From: Timema cristinae
Lineage: Eukaryota; Arthropoda; Insecta; Phasmatodea; Timematidae
NCBI GenBank assembly: GCA_039000515.1
Contig: JBCFYV010009882.1
Span: 48,063,639-48,127,638 of the forward strand
Length of the DNA stretch: 64,000 bases
Direction: 5' to 3'
The position numbers and the translations under genes were made by a program. The stretch's first letter is position 1. The number at the start of each line of letters is the position of its first letter. A model generated the notes under the pieces. That model was not told the DNA's origin. It did not search any database and saw nothing but the letters and a program-made list of their open reading frames with translations. Below are positions 1-12,285 of this stretch, one piece after another.

Positions 1-1136
1 TTCCAAATTCCTGAAAACCTAGCTTTAAATAATTTTAAGATTTACATTGTTTGATTGATGTGCTGCATTACATTAGAATACGCCACTATTGTGCTACCAC
101 TGTCGGTCTACAGAAAACTAACGGATCAATGTTTCAAAGAGGAATTTATATTTGTTAACTTAATTTTTTTGCATTTTATAAAGTGCAGTCATTTAATGGG
201 TTGATAAATAGTCCATAAAACATGTGAAATTATTAAGTAACATAAGTACCGAGTACGTATCGATACATTATAACGGCTTAATCCTAAAACAGAGAAACTG
301 CCGTACAAAGGGGGGGCCTCAGATCTTTTTGCCCTGGGACTCACATTTTCTTAAAACGGTCCTGTAGGGATATATAATTTATTCAAGGCTGGTTGTTGGC
401 TGGGAAAGGGAGAGAAAGAGAACAGGAGGAGATAAGTGACCGCCATAGAAAAATTTACAATGGTTGAGAAATCCTAAAGATCCTGGTGGAGATGTATGTG
501 TTAATAATAATAATAATAATAATAAAAATCTATGTATTTCGCCAAGCTGGTGACTTCTAGGGGCATATATAGAAGAACATTATATGATGGAAATCATAGC
601 TATCACGTGATAAGAAAGCCCATCTAAATAGCCTAGTAAATATTAAATAGGAATTAATTTAAATATTCAAAATTCGAATTGGTCAAGGCTGGGCGTAGGC
701 GTTACACCTATGGATAAATTAAATTTTATTTTTAAAATATACTTTTTTTAAGGCACTAAGAGTTAGAAGATTTTATTGATTGAAATCATCGTGCCTTTTA
801 TTTTCTAATTCGCAGATACAGCCAGGAATCAAACTAAGACAGGCTTAAGCGCTTATATCAATGTATATGTAATAAAAGGTTTTCTTCTATAAAATAAAAC
901 TTATAATATTGTAATAATCGTGATATTAATGCGAGAGTTTGGGCATAATGTTGTTGTGATTGACTTTATCATATTGGGTGCCCAGAGAGGTGTATTTTTT
1001 TTTCTAAATTGTAGCTTTGCTTGATTCTATAGCCATGCAAATAATGGTGAAGTACACCAATTTTGGATTTGAACCTCTACCTTTCTATTACTGGTAAAAC
1101 AGATAAAATGACCTTCCTACAGATTTATGGTGATAT
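1..1136. other. AT-rich non-coding stretch
   Basis: I see no supported gene here. A short (TAA)n microsatellite lies near 503-525. The rest is unique-looking AT-rich sequence, probably intron or intergenic DNA. Confidence 0.6.
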
Positions 1137-2613
1137 ACTACGTGTATCTAAAACATTGCATCAAACTTTGGCAGGCTATTCCTTGGGTGAAAATAGAATA
1201 ATTCACATCAGCAACCTAGGGTCCATCTTGAATATTAAGGGTGGTATACACCCCTAAACATAGAGCTAAAAACGACTATTGTGTGAAATATTATAAAAAC
1301 TGATTAAGGTATTACACCGAATCTTTGTATACTACTTATTGAAACCTTGATCATTAATAAACTAAATGTGCTGTTACCGTTACCCACCCCCATCATGTAA
1401 AAAATGGTGGGGTTGTAACACTTTTTTCTGCAATAAAATATGACAGAGTAAGTATTACTAACTTTGACTTAAGATAACAAAACACGAAGTAAAAATTAAC
1501 AAAAAAAAGGTGTCTTGGAGAAACTTTCTATCTTTCCCCGTTTCCGAGATAATCATGCATGTTTGATTTCAAAGAAAAGTGTTAATTCCTGCCAGGTAGG
1601 CAACCGGTATAGCTGTTGCGTAGTCACCACGCTCTCCTTACCTTAATCCGTTAGACTTCTTTTTGTGGGTCTTTTTCAAAGCTTTGGTGTACGAGACAGC
1701 CATTGAATCCGAGGAAGACCTGTTAGCCAGGATAGGTGCTGCATGTGATAAGGTTCAAGAAACACCACGTGTTCTCGAAAGATTACGCCAGTCATTGATA
1801 CGCCACCTCAATTATTGCAATGACGTTAGGGGCCACTATTTTGAACACTTGCTATGAATATGCTTTTGAAGCTAGGAATTAAAACATACAAGAGCTGCAG
1901 TTAGTATTTCTTAATTTAGCTTTCAATACTCCAGTGAGTGTAATGATTAAAATCCCACCTAAATGTGAACTGTGTAAGCATAACTTACTAATGTGATAAC
2001 ATCGGAGCTTATGAAGAAGGAAAAGTATCTGAGTCTCTCCATCATTACATACAAACCAGCCTTGTTTACCAAATTTACGTGATACATAGTCACACGTGCC
2101 AGTAAAGATGGCTGAACGCGAAGTAACACTGCTATTCTGGTTGCCTACCTGGCAGGCATTTACACTTGTCTCTGAGCTCAAACTTGTGTGATTATCTCGA
2201 AAACGGTAAGAGCTAGACAGTTTCTCCACGGCAACTTTTTTGGTTAATTTTAATCCTTTTTTTGTAATCTTAAGTCAAAATTAGTAATAATTACTCTGAC
2301 ACATTTTATTGCAGAAAAAAGTGGTACAAACCCCCACCCCCTTTTTTTACATGATGAGGGTGGGTAACGGTAACAGCACATTTAGTTTATTAATGATCAA
2401 GATTTCAATAAGTAGTATACAAAGATTCGTTGTAATACCTTAATCAGTTTTCATAATATTTCACACAATAGTCGTTTTTAGCTCTATATTTAGGGGTGTA
2501 TACCACCCTTAATATCCAAGATGGACCCTAGGTTGCTGATGTGAATTATTCTATTTCCACCCAAGGAATAGCCTGCCAAAGTTTGATGGAATGTTTTAGA
2601 TACACGTTGTATA
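1137..2613 (+). mobile_element. Mariner-like DNA transposon remnant with long inverted repeats
   Basis: Two arms of about 470 bp, 1137-1606 and 2139-2613, are near-identical inverted copies of each other. Both run from a GTGTATCTAAAACATT-type outer end to an inner GCCAGGTAGGCAACC motif. Between them lies the C-terminal end of a transposase (1630-1857). The outer ends are flanked by TATA/TA-rich sequence, as expected for a TA-targeting element, but I cannot fix the duplication exactly. Inverted repeats this long are unusual for mariner, so this may be a deleted or rearranged copy that keeps the ends plus the 3' part of the gene. Small indels between the arms show it is not very recent. Confidence 0.8.
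1630..1857 (+). pseudogene. Transposase C-terminal fragment, mariner/Tc1-like (DDE_3 type)
   Basis: The frame reads RSPYLNPLDFFLW followed by a LVYETAIESEEDLLARI-type stretch, then RQSLIRH...CNDVRGHYFEHLL and a stop. This is the familiar C-terminal end of arthropod mariner-like transposases that carry a DUF4817-type helix-turn-helix domain. The D in PLDFFLW is the last residue of the DDE/DDD catalytic triad. Everything upstream (HTH and the first two acidic residues) is absent, because the frame begins right after the left inverted repeat. It therefore cannot make an active enzyme. The open frame has no stop within these 76 codons, so the fragment is only moderately decayed. Confidence 0.85.
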
Positions 2614-3094
2614 GATTATATTAAGTGCAGCCATATTAGTGCCAAGTGAGAATAGAAACAAAGGGAACCTTCACATCAGGAAACCCATCCCAGTGTCCAT
2701 AGCTGGTCGGTCATCGAACTCTTCGGCCAGATAAACCAAGCGAAATACGATTATAACCTCTAGAAACCGATGCTGTTCTCTTTTTTTCTCTATATTTGTT
2801 TACAAGTTTCATTTCTCAACTTCCTATAATATATTTTTCTTCCTTTATTTCTATTAGTAACTCACGTTATGGCTCTACAGGTACCATTTACCTTTTAACT
2901 CCTTACTCCACATTCGTCCCTTCCTTTTTACAGCTCTGTCTACTTATGTCATTTCCCATCACTTTATATTTTCTTTCTCTATTACTTTCTTTATGTTTAT
3001 TAGAAACTTGTTCAAGGAACTGACTAGCAAACCCAATGGGAAGAAACCAATGGGAAGACCTAGACACAGATCGAAGGATAACATTAGAATGTAC
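2614..3094. other. AT-rich non-coding stretch
   Basis: No gene or repeat recognised. The C/T-rich open frame near 2796-3023 looks like low-complexity chance coding. Confidence 0.5.
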
Positions 3095-3700
3095 CTGAAA
3101 TAAATTGTATGTAATGAGGTGGACTGGATAGAGCTAGCCCAAGATAGAGATAGGGTGTAATGAGATGGTCTAGATAGAACTAGATTAAGATAGGGATAGG
3201 GTGTGATGAGGTGGACTGGATATACCTAGTACAAGATAGGAATAAGGTGTAATGAGGTGGACTAGATAAAACTAGTTCAAGATACTAATAGGATGTAATG
3301 AGGTGGACTGGATAGAAATAGCTCACGATAGGGATAGGGTATAATGAGGGAGACTGGATATAATTAGATAAATATTTGGATAGGGTGCAATGAGGTGGAT
3401 TGGATATAACTAGCATAAGATATAGAGAGGGTGTATTGAAGTGAACTGGATATAACTATATCAAGATAGGGTGTATTGAAGTGGACTGGATATAACTAGC
3501 ATAAGATATAGAGAGGGTGTATTGAAGTGAACTGGATATAACTATATCAAGATAGGGTGTATTGAAGTGGACTGGATATACCTTGCTCAAGATAGGGATA
3601 GAGTGTAATGAGTTGGACTGGATAGACCTTGCTCAAGATAGGGATAGGTGTAATGAGGTGGACTAGATAGAAGTAGCTTAAGATAGAGATAGGTGGCGTA
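3095..3700 (+). repeat. Minisatellite, about 47-bp unit, ~12 copies
   Basis: The unit reads approximately GGTGTAATGAGGTGGACTGG followed by ATAGAACTAGCTCAAGATAGGGATAG. Copies differ by point changes and short deletions (one variant unit is about 40 bp). Between about 3427 and 3600 two adjacent variant units are duplicated as a pair, giving a local ~86-bp higher-order period. The minus-strand frame through it is a by-product of the repeat. Confidence 0.9.
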
Positions 3701-4239
3701 CTTTTGTAAGGGCGGCAATGCACTTTCAAATTCCTAATACTATAGATTAAGTAAGTAAGTAGGTCAATTCGTTTATACATATTGTCTCTTTACATGACAA
3801 TCCCCTATGCCATTCTCTCGATAGATGTATGCCTCGTTCTATCTCTATCTCCCCGTTCGGGCTATCCACATGTAATTTACTGGAATTAAACTTGTTGAGA
3901 GTTAAATCAACATACATCGTTGTAATCTGAATTTTTATAGTGATGATAAACAAACATTCATATAAAATATTTATGTGGGCTTTGGTGCAACACAATATTC
4001 GTATATCTGTCCATTACAACATAAAAAAAATCGTGACGACCTTTTACCTGAGTTTAATCATGCTCAATTAAACATAACATTTAAAATCAAAATCAAGGAT
4101 TTTCAAATTAGATTCAAATGTGCAAGTAAAGCGTTTTATTTTCATTCTGCACGGTCCAAAAATTTACACTATTCGCTATGCTATAATGAAATAGAATTTG
4201 AAGAGAGTGTAGGCCTAACCGAATTTGTATAGATAGGTA
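3701..4239. other. AT-rich non-coding stretch
   Basis: No recognisable gene or repeat. Short overlapping frames on both strands show no domain or compositional signal of coding. Confidence 0.5.
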
Positions 4240-4300
4240 TTGGGAAGATATTTAGAATAAAAACACCTCAGTTCACCCGACCGGGATTTAAGCTACCTCA
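4240..4300 (-). mobile_element. SINE family A fragment
   Basis: Reverse complement contains the B-box region ATCCCGGTCGGGTGAACTGAG, followed by the start of the body. Only the junction of the tRNA-like head and body remains. Confidence 0.6.
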
Positions 4301-6704
4301 TTCTTGTCATCAGAAAACTAGAAAATACAAGACTGACGTCTTTGTCCTCTTGATCATGGTTGTGGGTTAAGTTGTAGTAAAGTTTATTGAAAATGCCTCC
4401 AGTAACTGAGTAAACAAGTCAAAAGGATAATCTTTTTAGATGTAAAAATAAAGAAAATAACCATAATATATTAATATAATAAAACTTTTATGTCTGCCTG
4501 TACATTCAATCATCTGTCTGTGTATATTTTACCGGTAAACTTAGAAAGTAATCAATGGATAGAGATGGAACTATTTTTGTTGTACTCCTAATTTTTCAGG
4601 TAACAGGGAAAGCTATATTCTATAACGCTATCTCACCAGCGAACGACGCAGTGTCGAAAAACAGGGCGCAAACAGTGAACATACGTCTCAGCTGGTGTTG
4701 CGGATACTTGAGCCAGCACGTGATATGAGCTGGGATGTGGAGAGAGAGGGGAGGGAAACGAGTTCGTGTTTCTTCGTGAAGCTTCTTAAGCGCATAAAAT
4801 ACTGCTCTTGATTAAGTCGCATCCTTTTCTAGTATTGGAAGTGGTCGAATGTGTTGGTGTATTGTTAAATGCGGGAGAAGCTACGGGTGAAGGCTTGTGT
4901 GTATTATTTAAGAGTTTATTTGCCTTTGTTTATGGTACAAAATATCTGTATTGACTGGTCTGATGGAGGGAAAAGGGGTTTTATTTCCATCTGGATGTAA
5001 AAATACTTATTTTCTTAAAAGGTTGTCCCCCTCTTCATCAACGCAAATTAACTTACACGTCCTCTAAATCCTAACCGGCTTTATTTCTATCTTATCAGAT
5101 TAAATATGATGTTATCCCATATGGTAAGACCATACGCTATGGTAAGATGTAAAGTACGGAATCTTAATGTTATTTTACCTATCCTTTTCTTAAATCATGA
5201 AAATTTGTATTCAACATAATCATATTTTCTAAATTTTATTCAATATAAATTATAACTATTCTATTTCCACAGCTAGGAGTATACAACTTTTATTTCAGAA
5301 AGATAAATACTCATCCTTTAAGTAGAAAAATAAATTTAAAAAAAATCGGGTACACGTTTCACGGTGCTAGTAATAGAGACCAATAGGTAATAGCTAAGAC
5401 CCAAAAATTATCCGCACTCCAAACTGATCTTTGTGGGCTTGTGCTTGGCCTAAGAAAGGCAGAGTGGCACAACCAGATCAGTCCTATTGCCACGAAAATA
5501 CAATTCTTAATCATAAAATATCCCCAAACTTGGTGTTGTGACACTTAAATTTATATATTTAGTATTTATCACACATCTTGGGGCTCTGTCACTTAGCTTA
5601 CTTGTTAAATCTGGAAAATAAAATAGGATATACAGTAAAATTATTAACTGAACAAAGTTTCTAGATAAAAAATAAATTCAGAGTGAATGACAAATAGAGA
5701 AACTTTAATCGGTCGGACAATTGTTTGGGGATGAATACGCCTATTCATTTGTAGTAAATTCATTAATAATTAGAACAAATATGTTTTAGCATTGAATTTA
5801 GGGCTTATGGTGGCCTTTTAAGTATGGTATAGGAAACAAAATCCAACCATTATTGACAACTCCCTGACCATAGCGATGATATTCGTACTCATTTCTTATT
5901 AAAGCGATTGGACCTTTTCATTTGGCGTGGAAATGCAGAGGCGTAGAAACAAACGGTTATCTTCAAGAATTTTTATGTTTTGCAATTTTATTTTCGGAAA
6001 CGGTTTGTTCAAGAATGGAAGCATGTTGATTAAGTTATACTTTTTATACACACACCTACTCTATAATTTTAACACTGATGAAATATATATAAAATTGACA
6101 TTCTTAATAGAAAAATGCTGATATAATAACAAATAATAAGAAAATCTAACAATTAATAAACATCGATACATTATCTTAGAAGGGGTGTTGAAAATATTAA
6201 CATAAAAATTTCCCTCGTTCTCTAGAAAACTGATATTTCCAAAAGTATGATTTTTCCGCAAGACCTGTCCGGTAGCTAGCGCCATCTACGGTTTCCTTGA
6301 TTCATCTGTTCGTGTTGGCACGGAAGGATACGTTGGTCGGTTGTGAAGCTACGACACACCTTTCACCCTCCCACCCACCATCCCACAAAATAGGTTTTAG
6401 ACTTGCACTCGACAAGGCCAAGGACCTTAAGCCCTTAAGTGTAGTATCTTGAAACCCTCGATTTATTTGAAGGTTCCAAGTTTCCTTTTAAACGGAAAGG
6501 TACCCATATCAGTGGACGCATAGTCATATATAATAAGAGTGAATTTTCTTAAAATGTTTCCTAATATTTCTCCACGCAAATTCTTATACATTTACTATAA
6601 ATAAACCCTCAATTTTTCCTATACTATTAGTGAAAATACATGTATAGCTCAGGCTGTTAATAAGACGCGGTGAACAAAAAAGAAATATTGTAGCTTATTT
6701 GATT
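4301..6704. other. Non-coding stretch with a GC-richer patch
   Basis: No supported gene. A CTGT-rich start near 4490-4530 followed by ordinary sequence resembles the heads of the repeats near 26440 and 56393, so a dispersed repeat fragment is likely. A patch at about 4620-4890 is clearly richer in G+C than its surroundings. It has no long open frame and could be a regulatory or unique segment. Confidence 0.45.
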
Positions 6705-6830
6705 CACAACTGCCTTAGGCGTCATTTTTATGTTAGACTGTGAGATTGGGGCTCGAATCCCAGTCAGATATACTGAGGGTGGGTTTTTTCATTAATTATT
6801 TCCACACAAAGGCGGGTGCATAAACTTTAT
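6705..6830 (+). mobile_element. SINE family A, degenerate fragment
   Basis: Carries the B-box region GGGGCTCGAATCCCAGTCAG and the following body (TACTGAGGGTGGGTTTTTTC, CCACACAAAGGCGGGTGCA). The 3' tail is missing; the next element begins directly afterwards. Confidence 0.7.
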
Positions 6831-6837
6831 AATAAAC

Positions 6838-7140
6838 GGCCCCGTGGTGTAGTGGTCAGTGCACTTGGTTAAGAGCTTAGGTGTCCCGGGTTCAACTCCC
6901 GGCTGGTACCTTGGATATTTTTTCACGAAGGGGAGCCACTCCAACGATCACCCGGGTTTGTTTAGTTAGGCTTAAGTTAGATTCAAGTGTTTCCACTGAG
7001 TCCACACCCTCACACTCACTATCACTAACACCTAATCTCATCGGGACATGAAAAGAGCCCCCACGGAAACGATTTACGATTAGTACTTTCGGGTGTGCCC
7101 TTGGCAATGGTACATTAGTACTGGATAATCTTTACCCTAA
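6838..7140 (+). mobile_element. SINE family C, tRNA-headed
   Basis: The head has a good Pol III A box (TGGTGTAGTGGTC) and B box (GGGTTCAACTCCC) at the usual spacing, and the T-arm stem pairs CCGGG with CCCGG. It resembles tRNA-Asp or Glu, but the 5' bases (GGCCCCG) do not pair with the 3' side (CTGGTAC), so it is a SINE head and not a tRNA gene. A body of about 230 bp follows, including CTCATCGGGACATGAAAAG. I see no second copy in the window, so the 3' end is a guess. Confidence 0.6.
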
Positions 7141-8193
7141 CTAGGCTACGATTGATATAACCCAAACGCGCAATATTAATATTAGACCTAATATACCTCT
7201 AAAATGCTTCCTTCCTCACCCCTCCTACCCAATCAGAGTAATAATTATCAGATATGCGTAAACAGGTAGTAAAACGTGTTGATAAAAAAATTCTAGTCAA
7301 TATTAACAAGGGGGATCACCTGCACTGGTTTGTTACAGTAGGTACACACGTCGCCGACCAACAAGAGTAGAGAATAAACGTATCATGTAACGAGCTCTAA
7401 TGCAATCATGAGATCTTTCTTAAAGACATTGTTTGTCCGGCGCGACTTGAAATAACTTCAGCTTTTCTATTTTGCTACGAAAAAATTAGCCTGGAAGACC
7501 AAAACACATTTAAAAATCAAAGTCTTTATCAGTGCGCATGCACCTAAACTAACATACTTAATCATTGCGCGTGTGCGATACTAGCAGAAAGTCACATCTA
7601 CTGTCGTAAAACTATGTCATATCACTCGTAAATTGTAAGCGTGTGTTCTTGTCCTATTTATATATGTTTCACGATACAACACACTAATTTGAAAAACATA
7701 CAATGTCATATTCCTTTTAAATATATTTTTATCAACTGGTAAATAAAACATGTCGGTAATCAACTGTTTCAAGTTGTTTAGCAAAGCATCATGGTTCAAC
7801 ATATATTTATTCTAGCATGTGAATTGTTAAGACACTAAAGACGATTCTGATTTTTAGTTTCGGCAACTGTGTTAATCAACCTTGAGTGAGATCAATTTCA
7901 ATCCGGCCATCCCCGTTAGTCAGGAACACCAACTGCTCAATTGACTTTGTCAGTCCCTTTAGTTGTGACTGACATCCGGTGCATGTAAGGTAAGGGGCCC
8001 AAATTTCGTCCCTCCTAGTCACTTTATCGTACCTGTAGATCGTATTAACTGACGTAAGAGCTCCAAAATTTGACATTACCTTCGTTAACTATCCATTTAC
8101 CTGGAAACCAAGCCCTACCACCTGTATAGTAAATAGTTATTACATAAAAAATTAATTTCAAAAATACCTAGTTTTGGCAAAACCAAAAATATG
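7141..8193. other. Non-coding stretch with a solo transposon-end motif
   Basis: No gene supported. Near 7995-8012 lies CCCAAATTTCGTCCCTCC, very like the end of the pogo-like element that starts at 8194. A minus-strand frame of 66 codons (7876-8076) passes through this motif and matches no family I know. Confidence 0.45.
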
Positions 8194-8620
8194 TGTTCCA
8201 AATTTCGTCCCCCTAAAACATTCTAAAAAATGCAGTAATTACGATGTTTGAAATTTGTTTTATAATGTTCAACTTTATTAATTTTATTTACAAAAAGTCA
8301 TTACAAATGTGAACAAAATTAGTCAAATTTAGTGAGTTAATACAAAATTTTATAGAGAATTTAAAACAGAAATTTATCAAAACTCAAAAAGAATGTTAAG
8401 TTAGTTTGAAAGGAAAAAACTCATAATTATTTTTTAAGGTGAGTGTTTAGTCTTCCAAGCAAATATCACAAATAAATTTTACATGGTTTTTGGTGCTAGA
8501 ACATGTTTCATGGAATCGTGTGAAACATTGTATGTATTGTAAATCTAGTAACAGCAGTTTGCATGACTGAAGCACGCTAATTCACTTCATTGAACAGCCT
8601 AGCTAACTGGATATTGCTAA

Positions 8621-9420
8621 CTATGTCACCAAGATGGTTACGCAGATAAATTTTAATTGTTTGAGTATACAAACTCTTGAAAGGAAACATAAATGTAACA
8701 TCACATAAAGTGGTTCCATTTTTGCTGTTGAATAGGGGAGTGGGAGCAAACGTACAATTGAAACGACATTTTCACGTACAGAATTCCAGCATCTATGACG
8801 TTGATGTTGAATGTGTACCAATAATGTCCATCTAAAATTAAAACAACGTGATATTCTTTTGATGTGTTTGTAGTCGATATAAAAGGTTGAAACCATTTCT
8901 CAAACAAGTCGACCGTAGTCCACCCAGACTCATGAACTGCTCCGATACTGCCTTGCATGTGCCTTAAGGTGTGGCAGAAGGAAGCGTGAGTAATTTTACA
9001 GTTTTTATAGCATTACATTTTTTTGGCCAAAATAAATCAAATATTTCTCCAGTAGCAACATAGAGATTAGTTTTATGCAAATGCTGATATTAACAGATCT
9101 TGAATATATTTCAAGTGTGTCCTGGAATTTTGTCAAAACTTTTTAATTAAAGAGAAAAAGTTTTGATAAAATTTCAGGACACCCTTGACAGATATTCAAG
9201 CTCTGTTGATATTAGCATGTGCAGAAAACTAAACTCTATGTTGCTAGTGGAGAAATATTTGATTTTTTTGGCCAAAAAGTTTAAATTCAATAAAAACTGC
9301 AGAAATACTTGCGCTCCCTTCTGCCGCACCTTAAGGCTTTCAATATGAGACCATAACAATTATTCTCTATTTCAATACTATACCTAACCAGTTGATCCTC
9401 AAAATCTGGTGTCAGAGCTG
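8621..9420 (-). pseudogene. Broken pogo/Tigger-like transposase, interrupted by a MITE
   Basis: Reading on the minus strand, 9420-9338 encodes ALTPDFEDQLVRYSIEIENN, the second half of the N-terminal HTH region. A MITE then occupies 9330-8968. From 8958 the frame gives VHESGWTTVDLFEKWFQPFI and then LILDGHYWYT. The D there corresponds to the second catalytic Asp, in the LLLDGH motif. After a frameshift near 8780 the next frame gives VSIVRLLP...TAKMEPLYVM, equivalent to the usual PPHSTHKMQPLDV, so the third catalytic Asp is replaced by Tyr. The part carrying the first Asp is missing. With frameshifts, a missing core and an insertion, it is dead. Confidence 0.8.
8968..9330. mobile_element. TTAA-flanked MITE, copy 1
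   Basis: Starts GGTGTGGCAGAAGGAAGCG and ends with its near-complement CTCCCTTCTGCCGCACC, flanked on both sides by TTAA. Subterminal inverted parts include TTTTTGGCCAAAA near each end and a central palindrome near 9130-9175 (AAAACTTTT...AAAAGTTTT). It has no coding capacity. The TTAA duplication is typical of piggyBac-type transposases. It sits inside the pogo-like transposase and so is younger than that element. Confidence 0.85.
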
Positions 9421-9710
9421 ATTTTCGTTCTATTCTATTTCAGCTAACTGTTCTCCACTCAAGCCTTCTCATTAACAAAATATAGAATATTTCATATTTG
9501 CCCTAGTAACATTATACATCTTGTTGTCTTATTTATATCCCTACTCCTTATTGCGTATTGAATCACTCGTTATCTTCATTGAATCTTCTTCATAGAATTT
9601 TTCTGGGCCAATTAAAAAAAAAAAGACAACAAAACCCACTAAAAATACGAGTTCCTAATTTCATCCATGGGACGAGATTAGGAACATAAAGGGGGATGAA
9701 ATTAGGAACA

Positions 9711-10891
9711 ACTCTCAAACTAACATGGCGACTACTACATTTTCAACGAGTGAACCTTTTGGCACACAACTTACACACCTTTCTATTGACAACGTACCTA
9801 AGCCAATGTCATGTAGAAAATATAAAAACAACGCCTACAATAGGCGTAAAGGACTAATAATTATGACATTGCAAGAACTCACCTTACCAATAAAACGAAA
9901 AATGTTTGTAAAACCAGAACAGAAGCTTATTAGATCACTAAACGTTTACAAGTGTCTCTGTTTGCCTTACTCTACACACGCATGTTGGCGCCGATAGCGT
10001 TTCTAACGGCAGGACTAAGAAACAGAAGGAGACGAAATTCAGGTCCCCTAACATATATCCAAATATTTAGGATCCCCGAAGTGTTACGTCTACTGTCTGC
10101 CATTTCACACCACGACACCAAAATATCTCATAGCAAATCAGCAACGATAGCAAATACGTTAACTACATCCGACGAAAACATTGGTTCTAGAATGCTCCAA
10201 ATTTTATTTTATTTTTCACTATTATCTGCATCTTACTACTCGTTCAGTTCCCTTGCAAATTCAGACTAAAGGAATACAAATACGGATAGTGATGTACTAT
10301 TTAGAAGAAACTACCTCAATACACCCATTTTGGATTCCAGCTTTAACCTCCCATAACTGGAAAAAACAGAAAAGATGATACTGCCAGCTTTGTCTACGTG
10401 CCCACCGGTGTAGTCCCCGTTGAAGTTCCTTCCCGTAGAATCTGACTAGCACATATTTATTGTGATACAAATTTTGTCTTTCACAGTAAAGAAGGTTAGT
10501 TTATTTTGATTATTTTGTGATGGGATTGGGACATGAACCTTTTATCACTACAATTATCAAAGGAAGAATCTTATTGGACAGGTAAACAAATTACTAAATC
10601 TACTTCACGTAGTCATACATCAGTCATGATATCGGCAGCTGTCATTTTAGATGGACATTATCAAATTATATAAAATAACAGTGATAAAATAAAATGTTAT
10701 ATATTTTGGATGCAAAGAAGACCCCAAAAGATCCTACTTAAAATCACCAAGGAAAAGAAAAATCCTTATTACACCTGGCTGGATTACGAATCCCAGCCAC
10801 CATGCCACAATAAACACACTCTATTGCAAAAGTGATGACTTAGATCATGCCACTCCCAGTGCGGCTCATAGAAAGTTTAAAACATATAAAT

Positions 10892-10894
<3 letters not shown>
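9711..10894. other. Non-coding stretch
   Basis: Plus-strand frames of 90-105 codons (9725-9997, 9952-10269) overlap each other and match no family I know. I do not call them genes. No repeat recognised. Confidence 0.45.

Positions 10895-10938
<44 letters not shown>
10895..10938. repeat. (TA)n microsatellite
   Basis: About 22 uninterrupted TA dinucleotides. Confidence 0.95.
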
Positions 10939-10941
<3 letters not shown>

Positions 10942-10958
10942 ATAACAAGTAATAGTGT

Positions 10959-11210
10959 ACCAATCTCGATGGCATAGTTGGCTAACGCACTAGTTTCGTG
11001 TAGAGCTAGACTGTTGAGGACGGGTAGATCAAGGATCGAGTCTCGGTCGGGTGAACTGGGGTGGTTTTTCCTAAATTGTTTTTCACTCTCCCTCCACGTA
11101 ATTTCGGGTTCAATTCATCTAAACTCAACCTTCTCAATTTCTAATCCATTTGTGTAATTAGTACTTAAGCGTATAACCCGAACGTGTAGTAAGACGCGGT
11201 GCTAAAAAAA
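10959..11210 (+). mobile_element. SINE family A, nearly full length
   Basis: Head: CTCGATGGCATAGTTGGCTA with B-box-like GGATCGAGTCTCGG. Body: GGTGGTTTTTCCTAAATTG and CACTCTCCCTCCACG. Tail: GCGTATAACCCGAACGTGTA then GTAAGACGCGGTGCTAAAAA. This head belongs to the subgroup with TAGTTAGCTAACGCGCTAG in place of GCATGGTCTAAGGCGC. Confidence 0.9.
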
Positions 11211-12285
11211 ATATTATATTGATTGGTGGGTAGGGTGGTAGGGGGACTTACTTGTCCACTAAGAAATATTGATACCAGTAGTTAAAAATGTTCAAGGAAC
11301 ATAAATATACGCACCGCTATACGTCACGTGTGTATTTATAATTTGAAAAAGAGTTGAGGCAGTGCACCCCCAAGTAAAAACAATCAGGATTGAAACCAAG
11401 CCTCCCTGCTTAAATAGTCCATCTCACGGCCGATTAACCGAGTTATCATAAACAAGACTATGAACAAACCAGAAAACTTAACGAAGCACGGTGTTCTGCA
11501 TTCTTCTTTTAATAATACTGAGATTTTTGTTTGTTGTCTTTCCTTTTTAAAATAACATTTTTTTTAAACTGTTATTTATTTTAATATGTTAACACTGTTT
11601 CACTGTTCTAAATTACAATGTTTTTTAAAGTCAGCTACGGAAAGATCTCACCACGATGCGATGTCTAGTTTGAGTTGTAATACCTACCTAAGCTACACGT
11701 TAACCATGAGGTGAGATGGGCTTTTAAAAGTCCGTTACACTATTTTATAGTATATCCAAGATTGTGTTTTCAATCACTAGAAGTATTTGATTGTAAAAAG
11801 TATTTACTGTGCCAAACAATTGCAATGGAGAGTGGAGACAACTGATGCGGTCGGTTAGTTTTCCCCCACTGACTAAAAGCAAGAACTGTTTACTCTCCGA
11901 CATCCAAACAATGAAGTGATAAGTGAAGAGAGGCTAGCAGTATAAGAGTAAGGACCCCCAAAGGTAAGGGCGAATTCACACAGGGAAAAAGACAAGTGTC
12001 TGCAACTCGCCTGGAAAACGCGTTCACCAAACCTAAGTAAGATGTCATTGTTGATGACCATATCTTTACACCCAACTGGAATTCAAGGTTGGACCTCCTC
12101 ATCAACGTATACCAAGTGCAATGTGAATCGATCACTCGGAATTGTTAGCCGACAGCTGTGGGTGTAACCGTGTATTGGTTTTAATAGATTGTAGGTGACT
12201 AATAAATAGCCTGTTTCATATACGCTCCTAAATCCGGATGCATTTCCCAACAAACTAGTCCACCTTCCTAATTCATACGCCTTAA
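11211..12285. other. Non-coding stretch
   Basis: No gene or known repeat recognised. Two overlapping minus-strand frames (11873-12135) have no recognisable domain. Confidence 0.45.

Larger units (their letters stand above)
8194..9710 (-). mobile_element. Pogo-like DNA transposon remnant
   Basis: The left end TGTTCCAAATTTCGTCCCCC and the right end GGGGGATGAAATTAGGAACA form an imperfect terminal inverted repeat of about 20 bp. Extra inverted copies of the same motif lie just inside the right end (9648-9685). The interior holds pieces of a pogo/Tigger-type transposase on the minus strand and a nested MITE. The total of about 1.5 kb is shorter than intact pogo elements, in line with an internal deletion. 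Confidence 0.75.

Noticed and set aside
1879..2229. Minus-strand frame of 116 codons
   Set aside because: It runs into the right inverted repeat of the mariner-like element and has no recognisable domain.
6838..6910. A functional tRNA-Asp or Glu gene
   Set aside because: A and B boxes and the T arm are good, but the acceptor ends do not pair and a SINE-like body follows.
9725..10269. Two overlapping plus-strand frames as a possible gene
   Set aside because: They overlap in different frames, match no family I know, and show no coding-like composition.
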